Shown here: in pieces, positions 10,801 through 24,300 of the stretch | Layout: each line of letters begins with the position of its first letter | How positions within the stretch are numbered: the stretch's first letter is position 1 | NCBI GenBank assembly: GCA_040954595.2 | Contig: CM082586.2 | Location: 3,844,001-3,908,000, forward strand | Reading direction: 5' to 3' | From: Balanoglossus misakiensis | Taxonomy: Eukaryota; Hemichordata | Length of the DNA: 64,000 nucleotides | Notes under the pieces: generated by a model | Seen by the model: the letters and a program-made list of their open reading frames with translations, nothing else | Database searches by the model: none | Told to the model about the DNA's origin: nothing | Made by a program: the position numbers and the translations under genes

Positions 10801-11870
10801 TAAAGTCAGATCGACTATTCCAAACTTTCATTCATTTGATTTGAATAGTAAATTTACTATGTTACTGAAAATTGACAGTTCATGTGCAAAAATTCAGGTT
10901 GCCTAATGCCTGTACTCGGCCGATAAGACGAAAAACGCATATAACCATCTTACTTTTTTGGTCTTTTTCCATTGCAACTTTTCTGCTGTAATGTATTGGT
11001 TATGGTAGTTTGTATACTGTTATTGAATATATAACCCCTTTTCCTTTAAAAAATATCATGTCTGGCGCCCGGGGAGTAACTTTGGGCGCTGTCCGCCAAG
11101 GGCATGCTTGCAGTTGCCGTATTATATTTGGATCCTTGTCTACCGTAGGGCTACTTCTTGTGAAACACTAGACTATGGTCTCCTGGCAATCACTGCTTCT
11201 TGTTCAGGATTCAAACTGCCTGTATGTTGCCGTTAATACCCACCGTTTCCGCGCGCATACTACTTCACCGGATCATTCTGTATCCGTTGATTTCTCATCG
11301 AAAGTCAAGTATTTTTAATAGTATTTTGTTCAAGGTAACTTTAGACTATTCTCTCTTAAAATTGAAAATAAACCAACTAACCAAATAAACTACAGACTAC
11401 AATAATCTACTTTCAATTAGACTGATAAAGTTATATACAAAAACGAGGACAATCTAATCTATAAAAAAATTCATAAATTTTAATCCGGGAGTGAAAGCAA
11501 CTGTGCGGTACAGCATATACCCCGTCATATAATTTATACATCCGACTGTTTGCATAGTAGTTCAAACTATAGGGCCTATAATAATTTATCATATATTGGT
11601 TTATACTAGTATATCAAAGTGATATGCTAGTAGAAACCAATTGATTAGACTGCATTTTCTTGGACCTTTTTCAGCTTGACCTTCCATCCAGTGTCCCAGA
11701 GATTGTATATTGCGCCCTCATTTGACCACATCATGAAAATTGAAAATTTCGTTTTCAACTAACTCAGTTCTGCAAAAATAGCTCACCAGTAATAGAATCG
11801 ATTTCTCATTTTTTAAAGTTAGAGATCAACACCAAGTCGAAACTAATGTAACGTGGTTCTTGTTACCTAA

Positions 11871-11990
11871 CATAGTGAACACCTATTGCCTGGCCATTAG
11901 GGCCATAGCAGCCGTTTATTACCCCAGAGGGGCTGAGTTACTAGAATCACATTCTATTTCCCGAGGCCTCGGGAAATATCTTTCGGACAT
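11871..11990 (-). repeat. Hairpin repeat, family C, copy 1 (reverse orientation)
   Basis: Reverse complement of the element at 15677-15815. They share GTGAACACCTATTGCCTGGCC, read here in parts as GTGAACACCTATTG and CCTGGCC, then CAGCCGTTTATTACCCC and TAGAATCACAT. It ends in a near-perfect palindrome, ATTTCCCGAGGCCTCGGGAA. Confidence 0.75.
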
Positions 11991-12520
11991 CTAGCAGACG
12001 CCTTTTCCCTTCAAATTCGCACACGTAGTTGTTGCTGTATACGTTTTTCTCCCATAATTGCTTCAAGCAACCTGGTTTTCTAACCCAATGCATGAGACCA
12101 CACCGTTTACTTTGCCAAGGGTCAAAGGTCGAACCGAACTGAATCATGGGTTGCGCTCATGCGCACACACGTCAGGTGCATTTTTCATCTCATTGTATAT
12201 TTTGGTCGGAAAGGTGTGACATTTCGAAATTTTGGATGTTTTCCTGAAGAAGTAGCATCGTTCGCGGTATACATATATCTACCGGCAGTTTTGAACCTTG
12301 CGCGAGCAGTAAACACTCCATCAATCCGGAAATATTGCAAGGACACTGGTCACTTGTCAGGATGAGGTGTGTACGAAATCCGACAGCGATGCATCATGCA
12401 TCAAATTAGTGATCGTTCAGCAGAATGAACCGGCCAAGGATTTGAGATAAAATCGGAGTCAGCTCGTTTAATCTGCCGTACCGGCCAGTGGTAAAGATAG
12501 GGGCGCTAAAGTCCACCGTT

Positions 12521-15500
12521 ATGACCCAACAGGGACAGGGAATGGAAAGTTTCACCATGTCTGCTGAAGTTCCGGAAATAACCCCACTTGACAGCTACGA
12601 TGCCTTCAAGGTATGTAAAATCCCATTTATCAATATCAATTTCTTCATGTGCACATGATATATCATTGGAGAGGCTGTCTTCATTTTATTAGGTTTTTCT
12701 CAGGTTATCTTCAAACCTGACTTGTCTGTCTCCCACAGTGTTGATGAGTTTTGTTGACATTTAGGGAACACCCATATTAATCATAGCTATTTCATTTTTA
12801 TCCCTGGGCTAAGTTTCAACACTTTATGCTGTTGACGTTTGACTATATAACTGACAGTTGAATTATAGAAATGGTTTAAAAGAAACATCTTGTTCAATAA
12901 GTAGAATAAAACTGCAAGTTCTTGCTTCAGACAGACATCAATTTAGATGCTGACACCCAAGTGATGTCATACATATCAAATACTTCCATTGCTTATAAGT
13001 GTAATGTGCAAGCATCTAGTGACTAAATCGCCCTCTGTCTGTCCCACCCTCTGATTTGTGTCACACAAAATACTAACAGAAGATAATGGGCTTTTCATGT
13101 ACGTTGTATAGACTATTCAGTGACCCATTGCATGTGTCAATCTTCACGTCAGAAAGGGCCATATTAGTAGTACTACCCTTTTTATCAAACATAATAATTA
13201 TTTTGACTATTTGTATACTCCAGTCAACATCCCTTAACTTCAGAATCAGGTCAGTGGTTATAGAAATAGTTTTTTTTGTTCTCAATGAAAAACTATAAAT
13301 AAGGCAGGTGTCAGGATAATTGTTTACTCAAACCAATATGACACATTTATATTGTATAAGGTAATATGTGACAAGAGTGCAGTAGTGGCTATTACAGATT
13401 ATAAATTACACTGTTTGACATGAAGGATAAATGCTGGTAAAAATGCCAGTTTAACTCATTGTATGGTCTCTTCATTCATGAATGTGGCTCTAGTACTACA
13501 CATTGTACGGTAAATCAAACATTGCCAAGTACTTTTGTTTGGGGGCTAAATGCATCACAGATGGTGATCGGGTTCATGGTTTCTGATGAATAGGCAGAAA
13601 GCAATGAGTACTAAAAGCACATTACAGCTTTGGTAATGGTATGCTTTTGAAGTCTAACAGGCCATCCATTGTGCCGTGTCTCAAATTTTGTTGGTGGTAC
13701 TGTAATCTAGACAAGTGTGCTGCAATTACAGCCGGAAATATATTTTCTGCTGTAATCTCAGCTGAGACACGTCATGTTATGTCTACAGGTCAAGCAAGAA
13801 TGTGATCAGCAATTTTTTTAAAAAAATACTTTATTACTAGAGCTGTCAAATTAGGTCACTGTGTACAGACAAAACAATGACCTCAGAGAATAGGTCAGAA
13901 ATCAAACGTGTTAGACATGATTTCGGTTCCTGATATGTAGCCCTTAGCAAAACAGCTGGTAAAAGATAAATTTGGCGATAGTTTTCTGTAGTACTTGACA
14001 AAATAATAGTTTAGTTTGTGTTAGTTGTTTGTGTATGTTACTGTTAGTGCATAAACATCTCTAGTCAAGGGTTGAAATGAACAATGAAAATCAAGGGTCA
14101 TCCCATTACTATGCATTGTTGGTTTCACATCAGGAAAACATATTAATGTTTACAACATGAACCAAAGAACATTGGTATATTGACAAATACTCAAACAATC
14201 ATCATGTCACATATACAACATATTTACGGCATAACATCCCTGTTGAACTCAGAAACTTGACACCCAGTGTAGAGATAGTTAGAAATTAAATAAAATAGAT
14301 ATATGACCTTAGTGAGGTTAAAGATCAACTATTATTATTAGAATTTCTGTGGTACGGGCTGTGTAATACTTGTATTCACCCTATGTGCCTCTTACTGATT
14401 TCCATAGAAGAAAATAGTCTATCATAATCAATATCATCACAGAACTACAAGAGGGTCAGTGTCTTTGGGGTTGTAAGATTTTGTTGCCATTTATCTACGT
14501 TCATATGCCAAGTGAAAATTTAAAAAATGAAAATTTAAAAATGAAATTGATTGCCTTGGCTCACCATATTCTGTCAAGATTGTGTGCATTTTTCAATTTT
14601 AGCATATATTTATATTATAACAATGTGTGCAAATAGGCATGTTTTGTTATCAAAAGAATGTGACAGTGATAATGAAACCTGAATTATATTTAGTGAGATT
14701 ATCATGATTTATTTCAAAACAAAGATCATGGCAGGCAACCATTGTGTGATACCATTGTTTATACACCACAGACCACTGTGTCATAACATTGTACATGTGT
14801 AATGACAGAGTGTACACATGTTTTACATTGTTTTCCCCTGAATGTCCCTGTATTAAAATTCACTCTTGTATGTGCATGGGAAAACCTAGAGCAAATAATA
14901 TACACCACAAAAATGTGAAAATGTAATTTGATGTAACTGATAAACATAACATAAAAATCCTCAATAGCAGGAATTATAGCAATTCGTTTTATGTTATAAC
15001 AGGATGATGGATAACGGGCCTGTCACATTTACATGCAGGTGTTATCAATCTATAACTTTAACGTTCTTTCAATATTAATTTACATGTATGATGTTTCCAA
15101 CTGGTGTCAACGTTTGATTTATATATTCACACCCATTTCAATGTTTTTCATTTCTCTGTAGAATAAAGTGCACGCATGTATATACTGGTTGATACACAAA
15201 GCCTATCCCACTGGTGATATCCCGGAAGAATTCCGTTCTCCGTTTTACATTGATAGCCAGGTAAGTCAGTGGATCAATGTGATATACTGGAAAAAGGAAA
15301 TTTTTCGCGAATTTTTTTTTCATAAGATGATAAGCATATCAATTATTCGAGTTCTGATGTATATTGTTCTGCCCATTATTGACTTGTATTTGTCTTTGTG
15401 TTGACTTCTTGCAGGGAACGGAACACGTGAAGCCATCGATAATAAACCAGTTAGTGTCTGCAGAGTTGTACTGCAGAGCCTGTAGTAACATTTTTGAAAA

Positions 15501-18500
15501 TGTGGAATATCAGTGGCAAGGTCATTGGAGCGTCATTCAGATTCTGTCCAGGAAAGGGATTTATGTGGTGGATAGCAATGAAGAAGCTGTCACGGAGGGA
15601 TTGCTTATACAAAATGCACCATTCAAAGCAGTAAGTGGGATTTGTAAATTGTATAGGGGAGGTTTGTCGTGACTGTGAGTTACCAGAATCATATGCTATT
15701 TCCCTCGGCCTACAGCCTCGGGAAATAGCATGTGATTCTGGTAACTTACAGCCCCTCGGGGGTAATAAACGGCTGCTATGGCCCTCATGGCCAGGCAATA
15801 GGTGTTCACTATCATATATTTGAAGTCTGTAAGAGTATGCGTCTTACTGTAGGTCCATGTAAGTTTTTTATTACCTGTGGTAATGTAGCTAGACTGAGAG
15901 AACCCCCAAGCTAAATAGCAAAAGTTCAGAAGTTAAATATGCATAAGTGTAGCACACAATTTGGATGGTATGTAGGGCGTCGTTGTATTTTAGGTGAGGT
16001 CAACCATTTAGTTAAAGGAACAGAAGGGGTCTATCAGTGATTTGTGGTGTTTTTTTCATGGCCATACGCTCCCCCAGGAGATGTTCTGGTTGTGGGATGA
16101 TGACTGGCTGACCTTTGACCTCTTGACACTGAAAGACAATAGGGAAATATTTTTCTTCCTTTCTACAGAATGCTCACTTGGCATTGATTGAATGTATAAT
16201 GATGGCGTATATTGGTGAAGTTATTACTGTACAGAGAGTTGTACAATGTGTCAGGTATGTTGTGTCATTCTTGCACTGTCATAATCTATGCTGCTATGTC
16301 CATCAATACATCTGTTGATAGCTGTTGGCTCTCCATTAAATTGAAAAAAAGTGCTCCAACCAATATAAGTTATTATAAAATATGATCCAACAAACTAAGA
16401 CAAACTAATTATCCCAGTCCCCAGCTTTTCGTACGAATGGGGTTCGACTGTATCTTTTAAAATTATAATTCAGCTGAATTTATCAATGGCTACATGTCAT
16501 CCTAAATTCATTGTGTGTTTTATTACACAGGAGATTTGCAAGTTTTAATGCATCCAGCGAGCTGCCAAACAATCCAGAAGATGCTCTCCTATTCTGGATC
16601 AACAAAGTGTGTGCAACAGTGAAAAGTCGATTAGAGAAAGAGCAACAAATTCAACAACAGCAACTATTACAACTGCCAGTTGCTCAAGCACAACGGGTAG
16701 GTCCATGGCATATGTATGTCAGTCATCTTCTGTTGTACTGGAATGCTTTAACCCTTGTACCACCATGGTTTGTCCCAAACCATTGTTTCCTATGGTAATG
16801 TTGGACCCTTAAACAGGGAACGGGGGGTGAAAGGTATATATTCATTCAATATTTGTGTAGTCTTCATTCATTCCAAAAAGTATGTGGATGTTTGGTGTAA
16901 ACGTAATAAGCAGCCCTATGTTTAGACCATGGCATCACCAGAATTGTCCTCATGTGTACATAGCAGTTAGGTGTGACTGGTATGTTCCTTGCAATTATGT
17001 GTGAATTTTGCAAAATAAGTATGACATTAGTGGTAGTGTATTGCCGGCTTACTTTAAAATTCACTTTCTGAAAGTGGACATTTTTGCTTTGGCTGTGTGT
17101 GAGTTTAAAGGGTTGTTAATCTAAAAACTGAGTTTGCACTTGTGAATTTACAGATTGTACCCAAGGTAGTACCCCCTATACAAGTGATGCAGGATTTAAT
17201 GAAGGACCTTGGCGATGGCTGTTGTATGGCCATTTTGTTACACTTTTATTCACCCCAGTTGCTGCGTATCGAGGGTAAGTCTGTTGAATTTTCTGTCTTA
17301 CTAATATGCTAGTAAAAATAACGATGTCAAATATACAAGATTTATGAAAATTGTGAGAATCACGCAAGAACTATGATGTCATTCTTCTACACTACGGCGG
17401 CCAAAGATATAAAAACAGATTGCAAAATAAAAACATTTCCCTACCTACCCTATTTTTGAAAACTATGTAATCGGAACAGCACATATTTTTTTATTTGGCC
17501 TTAGGGTATGCACGACTTCATCAGACTATATGATAGTTAGACTGTGGCTGTTTGCAATTGCTGTTTGTAATTGATATGACATGCTTGCTAACCATCATAA
17601 AATGTCTGAAATGTCGTCATTGGCTATCAATTTCCATTCCAGATATCGCCATACATGAAAACATGTCTTTTGCCGATTCCATATTCAACCTTCAAGTTCT
17701 CAAGAGTTTTTGCTGTACATATATGTCTGGAATATATAACTTGTCCTACGAAGATTTTCTCTACACACCGTTGTCGTTGAAGACGAATATACTGGTGTTT
17801 CTAGCTGAGCTGTTTTGGTTTTACGAGATGAAAAGGCCTGAGTGGGTGCAACCACAGGGACTTACAATGGAGGCACCAGTTAGTAGACAAGAAGGTAAAA
17901 CCATATTATATATCAGCGTAATATACGGACTATGAATTCAGAAACTATCTGTGGTAACAGTGATTGTGTTTAGTCACATAGATCAGCAGACTTTTTATAT
18001 GTGATTTACAGGTCAAATTAAATCATCATCTTTTGATATAGTTGTTTCATGTAAGAAAATCCGGTACTGTTATTGTTTACCATTATGACTATTTACAGAA
18101 AACATGAGCCTGAAAACATGGTTAATTAGAGCTACATGTATATCAACAAGAACACATGGGTCTTAAGTTCTTAACTAATAGATTTGACTGCCTTGTGTAT
18201 CTGTGGATTGTGTATTGTATTCTACCATTATTATCATTACGTCATTTGAGAGACTGTGCTTTATTTTATGATTTGTCAAGTCGATCTGCTCTGACTCTCT
18301 TGTGTTGCAGTTCAAAAACCCCCGTCTGCTTCTCGCATGGGATTCACCAGAAGTCGGCCGGTATCCATAAGCAGCGCCACGAAGCGCAGTTTCCAGCCAC
18401 CGACACCCACTGGTCCTCTGAAAGCCAGTCACAGCAATCCGGAAATCAACAAACTGGTTGCACAAGCAAGGTCAGTGTACAGATGGATTACATTGTTATT

Positions 18501-21345
18501 ACGGTATCTTACAGAGCGACGATCATCTTATGCGCATGTGCCAAACCAAACCAGAGACTCTGGTTACAAAATTTGTATACAGTCAATGCCCATGAGTGTG
18601 TTGTCCTGACGACGAGATGGCGGCAGTCATAGTCTGTATCGGAGATCGGGGATGGGTATAACATAGATAATAAAGTTAGTCAAGGCTAGAAATCATGGTC
18701 ATTCACACTTAAAACACATGATCATTCCAAATTCAACCTCACATAATTTTATAGGTCATTAACATGTGGATTACCACATTAAAAATCCCACATCTCCATA
18801 TACATAATATTTTAATAATAAATAACTCATAGTTTTCCTTACTAGATTGCCTTCGGTAAACAGATACCAGTACATGTGTATTTAGAAACTTAGGATCATA
18901 AGATGGTTGTAAATAATAATACTAGCATACATGCATGGATTTACACAACTTTATAAATGATAGATTAGTAAGAGAACAGAAATCCATAACTTTCAAATTT
19001 CACTTAAAACCATAAAATTTGTTTAGTAATACTAAATGTTCAGCATGCATGCATCTTGCATTATTTTTTTTTTTAATTTTAAAATAAATTTTCCCCCTGA
19101 ACGCATCACTTATTTTTTTTTCTTGTTTGTGTTTTTGTTTTTGTTGTTGTTGTTAGTTGTCAAGTGTTGTTGCCACGTAGGGCTAGACATCACATACATG
19201 CCGGTAGTGTTCAAATGGACCAGCCACGACAAAACAAACAACTCAGAAGATTTAACTCTTTGGAAAATGTCCTTGTTAAAAATTCGACAATAGCCTGGCC
19301 AGAAGTCTCAGATACTTCCATATCTTTGGGGTAGGTAAAACTAGGCTAGAAAGTGATATGTTCACTCAATCAGATAAGATTTGTCAGTGATATAGGCAGT
19401 AATAGTTGGAATGAAAGAGTATTTTCAGTTAGGTGAGTGTTACTGTGTATGATGGTCCTGTTCTGCATAGATGCTACCAGTAATACATGTACATGTATGT
19501 ATGCATCCTAAGTTAGACACTGCCCATGGTTGTGTTGCATATTGTCTCTCTTCTGTTAAACCCATGAGTCAGCACAAAAGTGTGTAAAACAGACTTTTTA
19601 GGGTGGCTGACAGTCTCCTTGGAAACAGAAGAAAAAAACACTGGTATTGGTAATATTCTTTTCAAACTAACTTTTGTCTTGGAAAGTCTGTCCTTAATAG
19701 AGAGGTGTCCTTATTAGAGAGTTTTCTGTAACGACAGGTTTTGCGCCACCGGTACATGAACAATAAAGAGGGGATATTTTTGTTTTGTTTTGTCCATTTC
19801 AGGAAAGGAGACAAGGAAAATGGGGTCAACGACCTGATGAAGAGCGATGACAGTAAAGGGAGCAGTCTGTTGGCCAACGTGAGCATTGATAGTACGGCTG
19901 ATGATGATGATGATGACTTGACAGAGTTGGAATTACAGAGTATAACGTCATCCGTGTCGCCCATGGCGACGCCGCGCACGCCCAAAACCCCGACCGAGAA
20001 AAGTAAACTGTTGCCCGCGGCGACGAAACCGAGGAAGGAGAGTACGCAGACGATCAAGAAGGAGGAAGAGAGAGGTGAGATTCTGTATAAGAAATCGCCA
20101 AGCACGGAGAGATTGAGTAGTAAGAACGGGGATGTAGTTGACAGGACTGATGCAGATTCCATCGGGGACAGTTCGCCGGATAGTATTCCGGACTCGATAA
20201 TTATGGAGAGTAGACCGAGGAAGACGAAGCACGGCGAGGCGTTCTTCATCGACACCTCGCCGACGGAGCTCGAACCGTCCGCGGTGACCACCAGCTATAC
20301 GATAAGCGACAAGCCCCTGACCGCGGAAGGTGCTCTTGCAGCCGGGATTCCCATCGTGTCCGGGGATTTCCGGTCGGGCGGTGGCCCCAAACAGGATCCG
20401 GGATTGGAAAGTGGTCGTGCGGAGTACGGTGTTCGAAGCTCTGGTGGGTATGGCCAGGGAAGGTTGACCGCCAGGACGGAGACCAAGCAGTCGGCATCGG
20501 ACGGGACCGGTTCAGGTAGAGATGAGACGACGGCAGACGTAGAGATTGCGAGCGACCGAGACAGAGAGTTACACAAATTACACAACGACCAGACAGATCG
20601 CGAGGACACCAAGAAACTCTTCTTGGCTCAGTTCGGACAAGCTATGCAACAACGACAACAGGTGCAGACGCCCCCGGGACACGATATGCAACAGTTAGGC
20701 CGGCAGGGTTTTGCTAGACAGGACAGGAAACAACCTCGCACAGCATGCAGTGAGGGTCGCACCGACACCGCACACACTAACCACACGCACCCGGCCGACA
20801 ACCGAACAACTCACTCGACGCCGGGCAATGTTGCGTTAACAGACGACCCCTCTGCTAATCCAACATTGAACCACGGCGGCCACCTGACCACCTGGGTTCA
20901 ACACACCCAACACCACCATCCTAATAACCACACAGGTAGCAAGGCGGAGACCGGCGCGGCGTCGCCCGTCACCGGCGAGCTGATGCAGATCCGGATGAAG
21001 CTGGAGGAGAAGCGGCGACTCATCGAGGCCGACAAGAAACTGATGGAGAGATCGCGAACCAAACACCGGCAGAGGATGGGCAAAGCCGCCTTCTTGCAGG
21101 TCGTGGGCAAAAAAGAACCTCCCGTCACGACAAACGAAATGGAGAGCCGGGCAAAGGCCACTCCGAGACAGCAGCCGGCACAGGAGGATTATTACAACTC
21201 GTCCTTTGAAAAAATTAACGCTAATTTGACTCAGCTTCAAGGGGAGTTGCTGCGACTGTCTCAGCAACAAGAACAGTTAAGGCTATCACAACAGCAGGAA
21301 CAGACACCCAGAGATGTTGTGCAACCAACTGCAAGACCTCACCAG

Positions 21346-21388
<43 letters not shown>

Positions 21389-24300
21389 CACAACAACAAA
21401 ACCAGTTCTGGCTAGCCCAGTCTCGAGGAGAAGACCAGAGAGATTCCGGTGGATTTTTCTTACAGTCCTCCCCAGCAGGGTCCTCCGCGCCAAGTAAAAC
21501 ATGGCTGCCGGATCACGTGGTGTCCAAGGGCGGCGGCACCAGCTACCCTGGTCAGTGGTCGTCCACGCCAAACCTCGCCGGAGACAGAACGCAACAACAT
21601 TTTGTCGACGTCACAAACGGCTACCAACAACCAAGTGTAACTCCCAGCAAGTTTCATCCACCTTCGTCACCCAAATATCCATCGTCTGTCACGTCGAGCG
21701 TCACACCGGGTAGATACCAGCCCATATCGTCACCCAGTGTAACACCCAGCAAATTCCAACAACAACATACAACCGACACTCTGACTAACTTTTCACCCGC
21801 TTTCTCTGCTAGTGTAGCGCCTTCCTCTGCTTCTAACTTCAGTACATTTACTAACAAGACCACTCCTGTCAGTGGCTTCACACCGGTCAGCACAGGTGGA
21901 TATACACACAGCAACCAGGCGAGTAGCCCCATACCATTTACATTAGATCAGACTTCGCCACCGAGAATGACACGACCGGTCTCAATGCCACCAACGTCGA
22001 TTTCAGTGCTGCAGCAACAACAGCAACAGCAACCGATGACTTACCAACCGACATCAGTACCACAACCGGTAGTAGACCATCAACGCCCGCAGTCCATGGT
22101 CTACCAACCGACTTCACTACCGCCGCAGTCGGTTGACCAACAGTACCAACCGTCGCCAGTACCGCATGCAGTAGACAGGCAGCGGCACCAGCCCGCGCCC
22201 TATCAACCACCGGAGCCCCTCAGTCCGCCGGCGGAATCGCCAGAATTCTCACCTGTGCCACAGCAAAGAGACGCACAAGAGCAAATCCAACAACAACCAT
22301 CACCACCACCACCACCAGCAACAACCCAACAACAGCCAGCACAGCAGCAGGTACAACCACCAAGGGCTGCTGTAACGCCACAAAAAGTCCTCCCCGTCGA
22401 GAGCCCCAAACCAGCACCAACTGAAGTAACCCGGACAACAACACAGACAGCAGTCACAAAGAAAACGGAGCCTGTGCCAGCAGACGTCACCATAGAAACA
22501 CCCAAAACAACACCAGTGAAAATCCTCTCCCCAGAGAAGACGCCACAAAAGCCAAGTGTGATTGAAGTGACAGATGTAACGCCAGTGAAAGAAAAAACAA
22601 GTGATGATGATACAGATGACGGCAAAGCTCTTGGATTTATTGTCGGCCAAGAATCGGTGAGTAGTATTTTATTTTGCTAAATTGGTATTGGATATTACCG
22701 GTAATTATGCAACTTCCAAAAAGACATTTTTGTGTGAATGAAATGATGCAGGGCCTAAAACAGTTTTAAAAGATGTCAGTTTGTGTGATGACTTGACTGA
22801 TGTGACAATGATGTTGTGATCTTGCAGACGATGGATAACTCTGCTGCTAAGAAGAAAGAACACTTCTTGCGAAGCCGACTGAAAAGACAAGAAGAGGAAC
22901 GTGCCAAGAAAGCGTTGAGGGAAGTTGAGTTAGAGAAGAAACGGGAAGAACAGAGGTAAGCCAGAAAATTGTAATTGTTAGGATTGTTTAACCCTCTCAC
23001 CCCACCCCCACCCTCCAGCTCGCTTTGCAGAGGTCCATCTTAACATGGAAGCAAGTTAAGTAGATATCAGTGTTAAAGGGACGAAGTCTCTCTCTCACTG
23101 TTTATGTTTGTTACAAGACACTGTTTATGTTATTATTCTACATGCGCTCTATTAACTCAAAAGTTATTTGTTTCCTTGGCAACAGGAGAAAACAAGAAGA
23201 ATTAGAGAAAAAGAAGGAAGAGGAACGGCTGAGGAGAGAGCATATTAAGCAACAATATCTGAAGAAGAAACAACAGGAAGAGCAAGATGGAGAAGTGAAA
23301 GAAAAAGAGAAGAAAGTGAGGAAACCCCGCCCCAAGTCACGTGTACTCAGTCGTCACATTGAGGATGACCTTGGCAGTGGGGAGTCTTTATCCTCAATGA
23401 CTTCGCAGACATCACAAGGTAACGCCACTCGCTTCATTCAGAGTGTCATTTCGTGTTTTATTTCCAATATTATCTCATTCTTTGAGATTTCTCTCCTTAC
23501 CAAAACTTGTTTCAATTTAGGTTTTCTATAATTTTCATAGACAAGTTCTCAGAAAATTCATATGTATGTCAGACACTAATGCGAACTCAGCTGCTGTATC
23601 ATTTATCATTATCATCATTTAACATCTGTAGTATGTTTCGTAACCTAATACACATTGATTTACTAACAATAGTCCACTGTAATGTAATCAAAGTCTAGCT
23701 CACGGAAATTCTTAGAGTGAACTCTGTCATGCTAAACTCGCACAGTACATACCAGCTCTTCACTGTATATACAAATGAGAGCTGCAATCAGGGGTGTATC
23801 TATGCTACGCAGGGATTACTAATGCTGACGTTGCCCCAAGACTAAACAATGATATACTAACATTCTCCATGTATGTCTTCTGTCACCATAGCTGCTGGAG
23901 TCAGTGCATTAACTGTTCCACTTGATAAAAGTTCACCACCCGCATTATCAGTCACCAGTACAGACGGTGCTAGTGCTTCCTCTTCTTCATCTACGCCTTC
24001 TCTTGTAGCCGCTAACGGGGCTACGTCACAACAACATGTCACTGCTGAATATACTGGTGTGTCTTCTGTCTTTCTGTGTGTCTATCAGTATCAGTCATAG
24101 ACTCTCTCACAGCCCCTCTCGCCGTCCATGCAGGCTTATGGTCTGATTGCTCAGCGAGAGGTTCGCTACACAACACTAAACGATACTTCTCCCTTGCCAA
24201 ACAGTTGAGGGCGCGTCAGTGAAGAGCCTTGTTGTAGCGAACCGTGGGCTGTGAGAGAGTCTATATCAGTCGTCTCTGTACATGTACGGTAGTTGTTTCT

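Larger units (their letters stand above)
10240..12520. other. Spacer between complexin and CAMSAP
   Basis: No coding exon seen. It holds a 332-bp foldback element (10469-10800) and one copy of the family-C hairpin repeat (11871-11990). Confidence 0.55.

Noticed and set aside
18156-18632. 158-codon plus-strand frame overlapping CAMSAP exon 8
   Set aside because: It is out of frame with the CAMSAP exon (18311-18470) and extends into repeat D; the spliced frame matches the family.
20836-22625. Several 80-144 codon minus-strand frames across CAMSAP exon 9
   Set aside because: Shadows of the GC-rich coding strand; the plus frame has clear CAMSAP homology.
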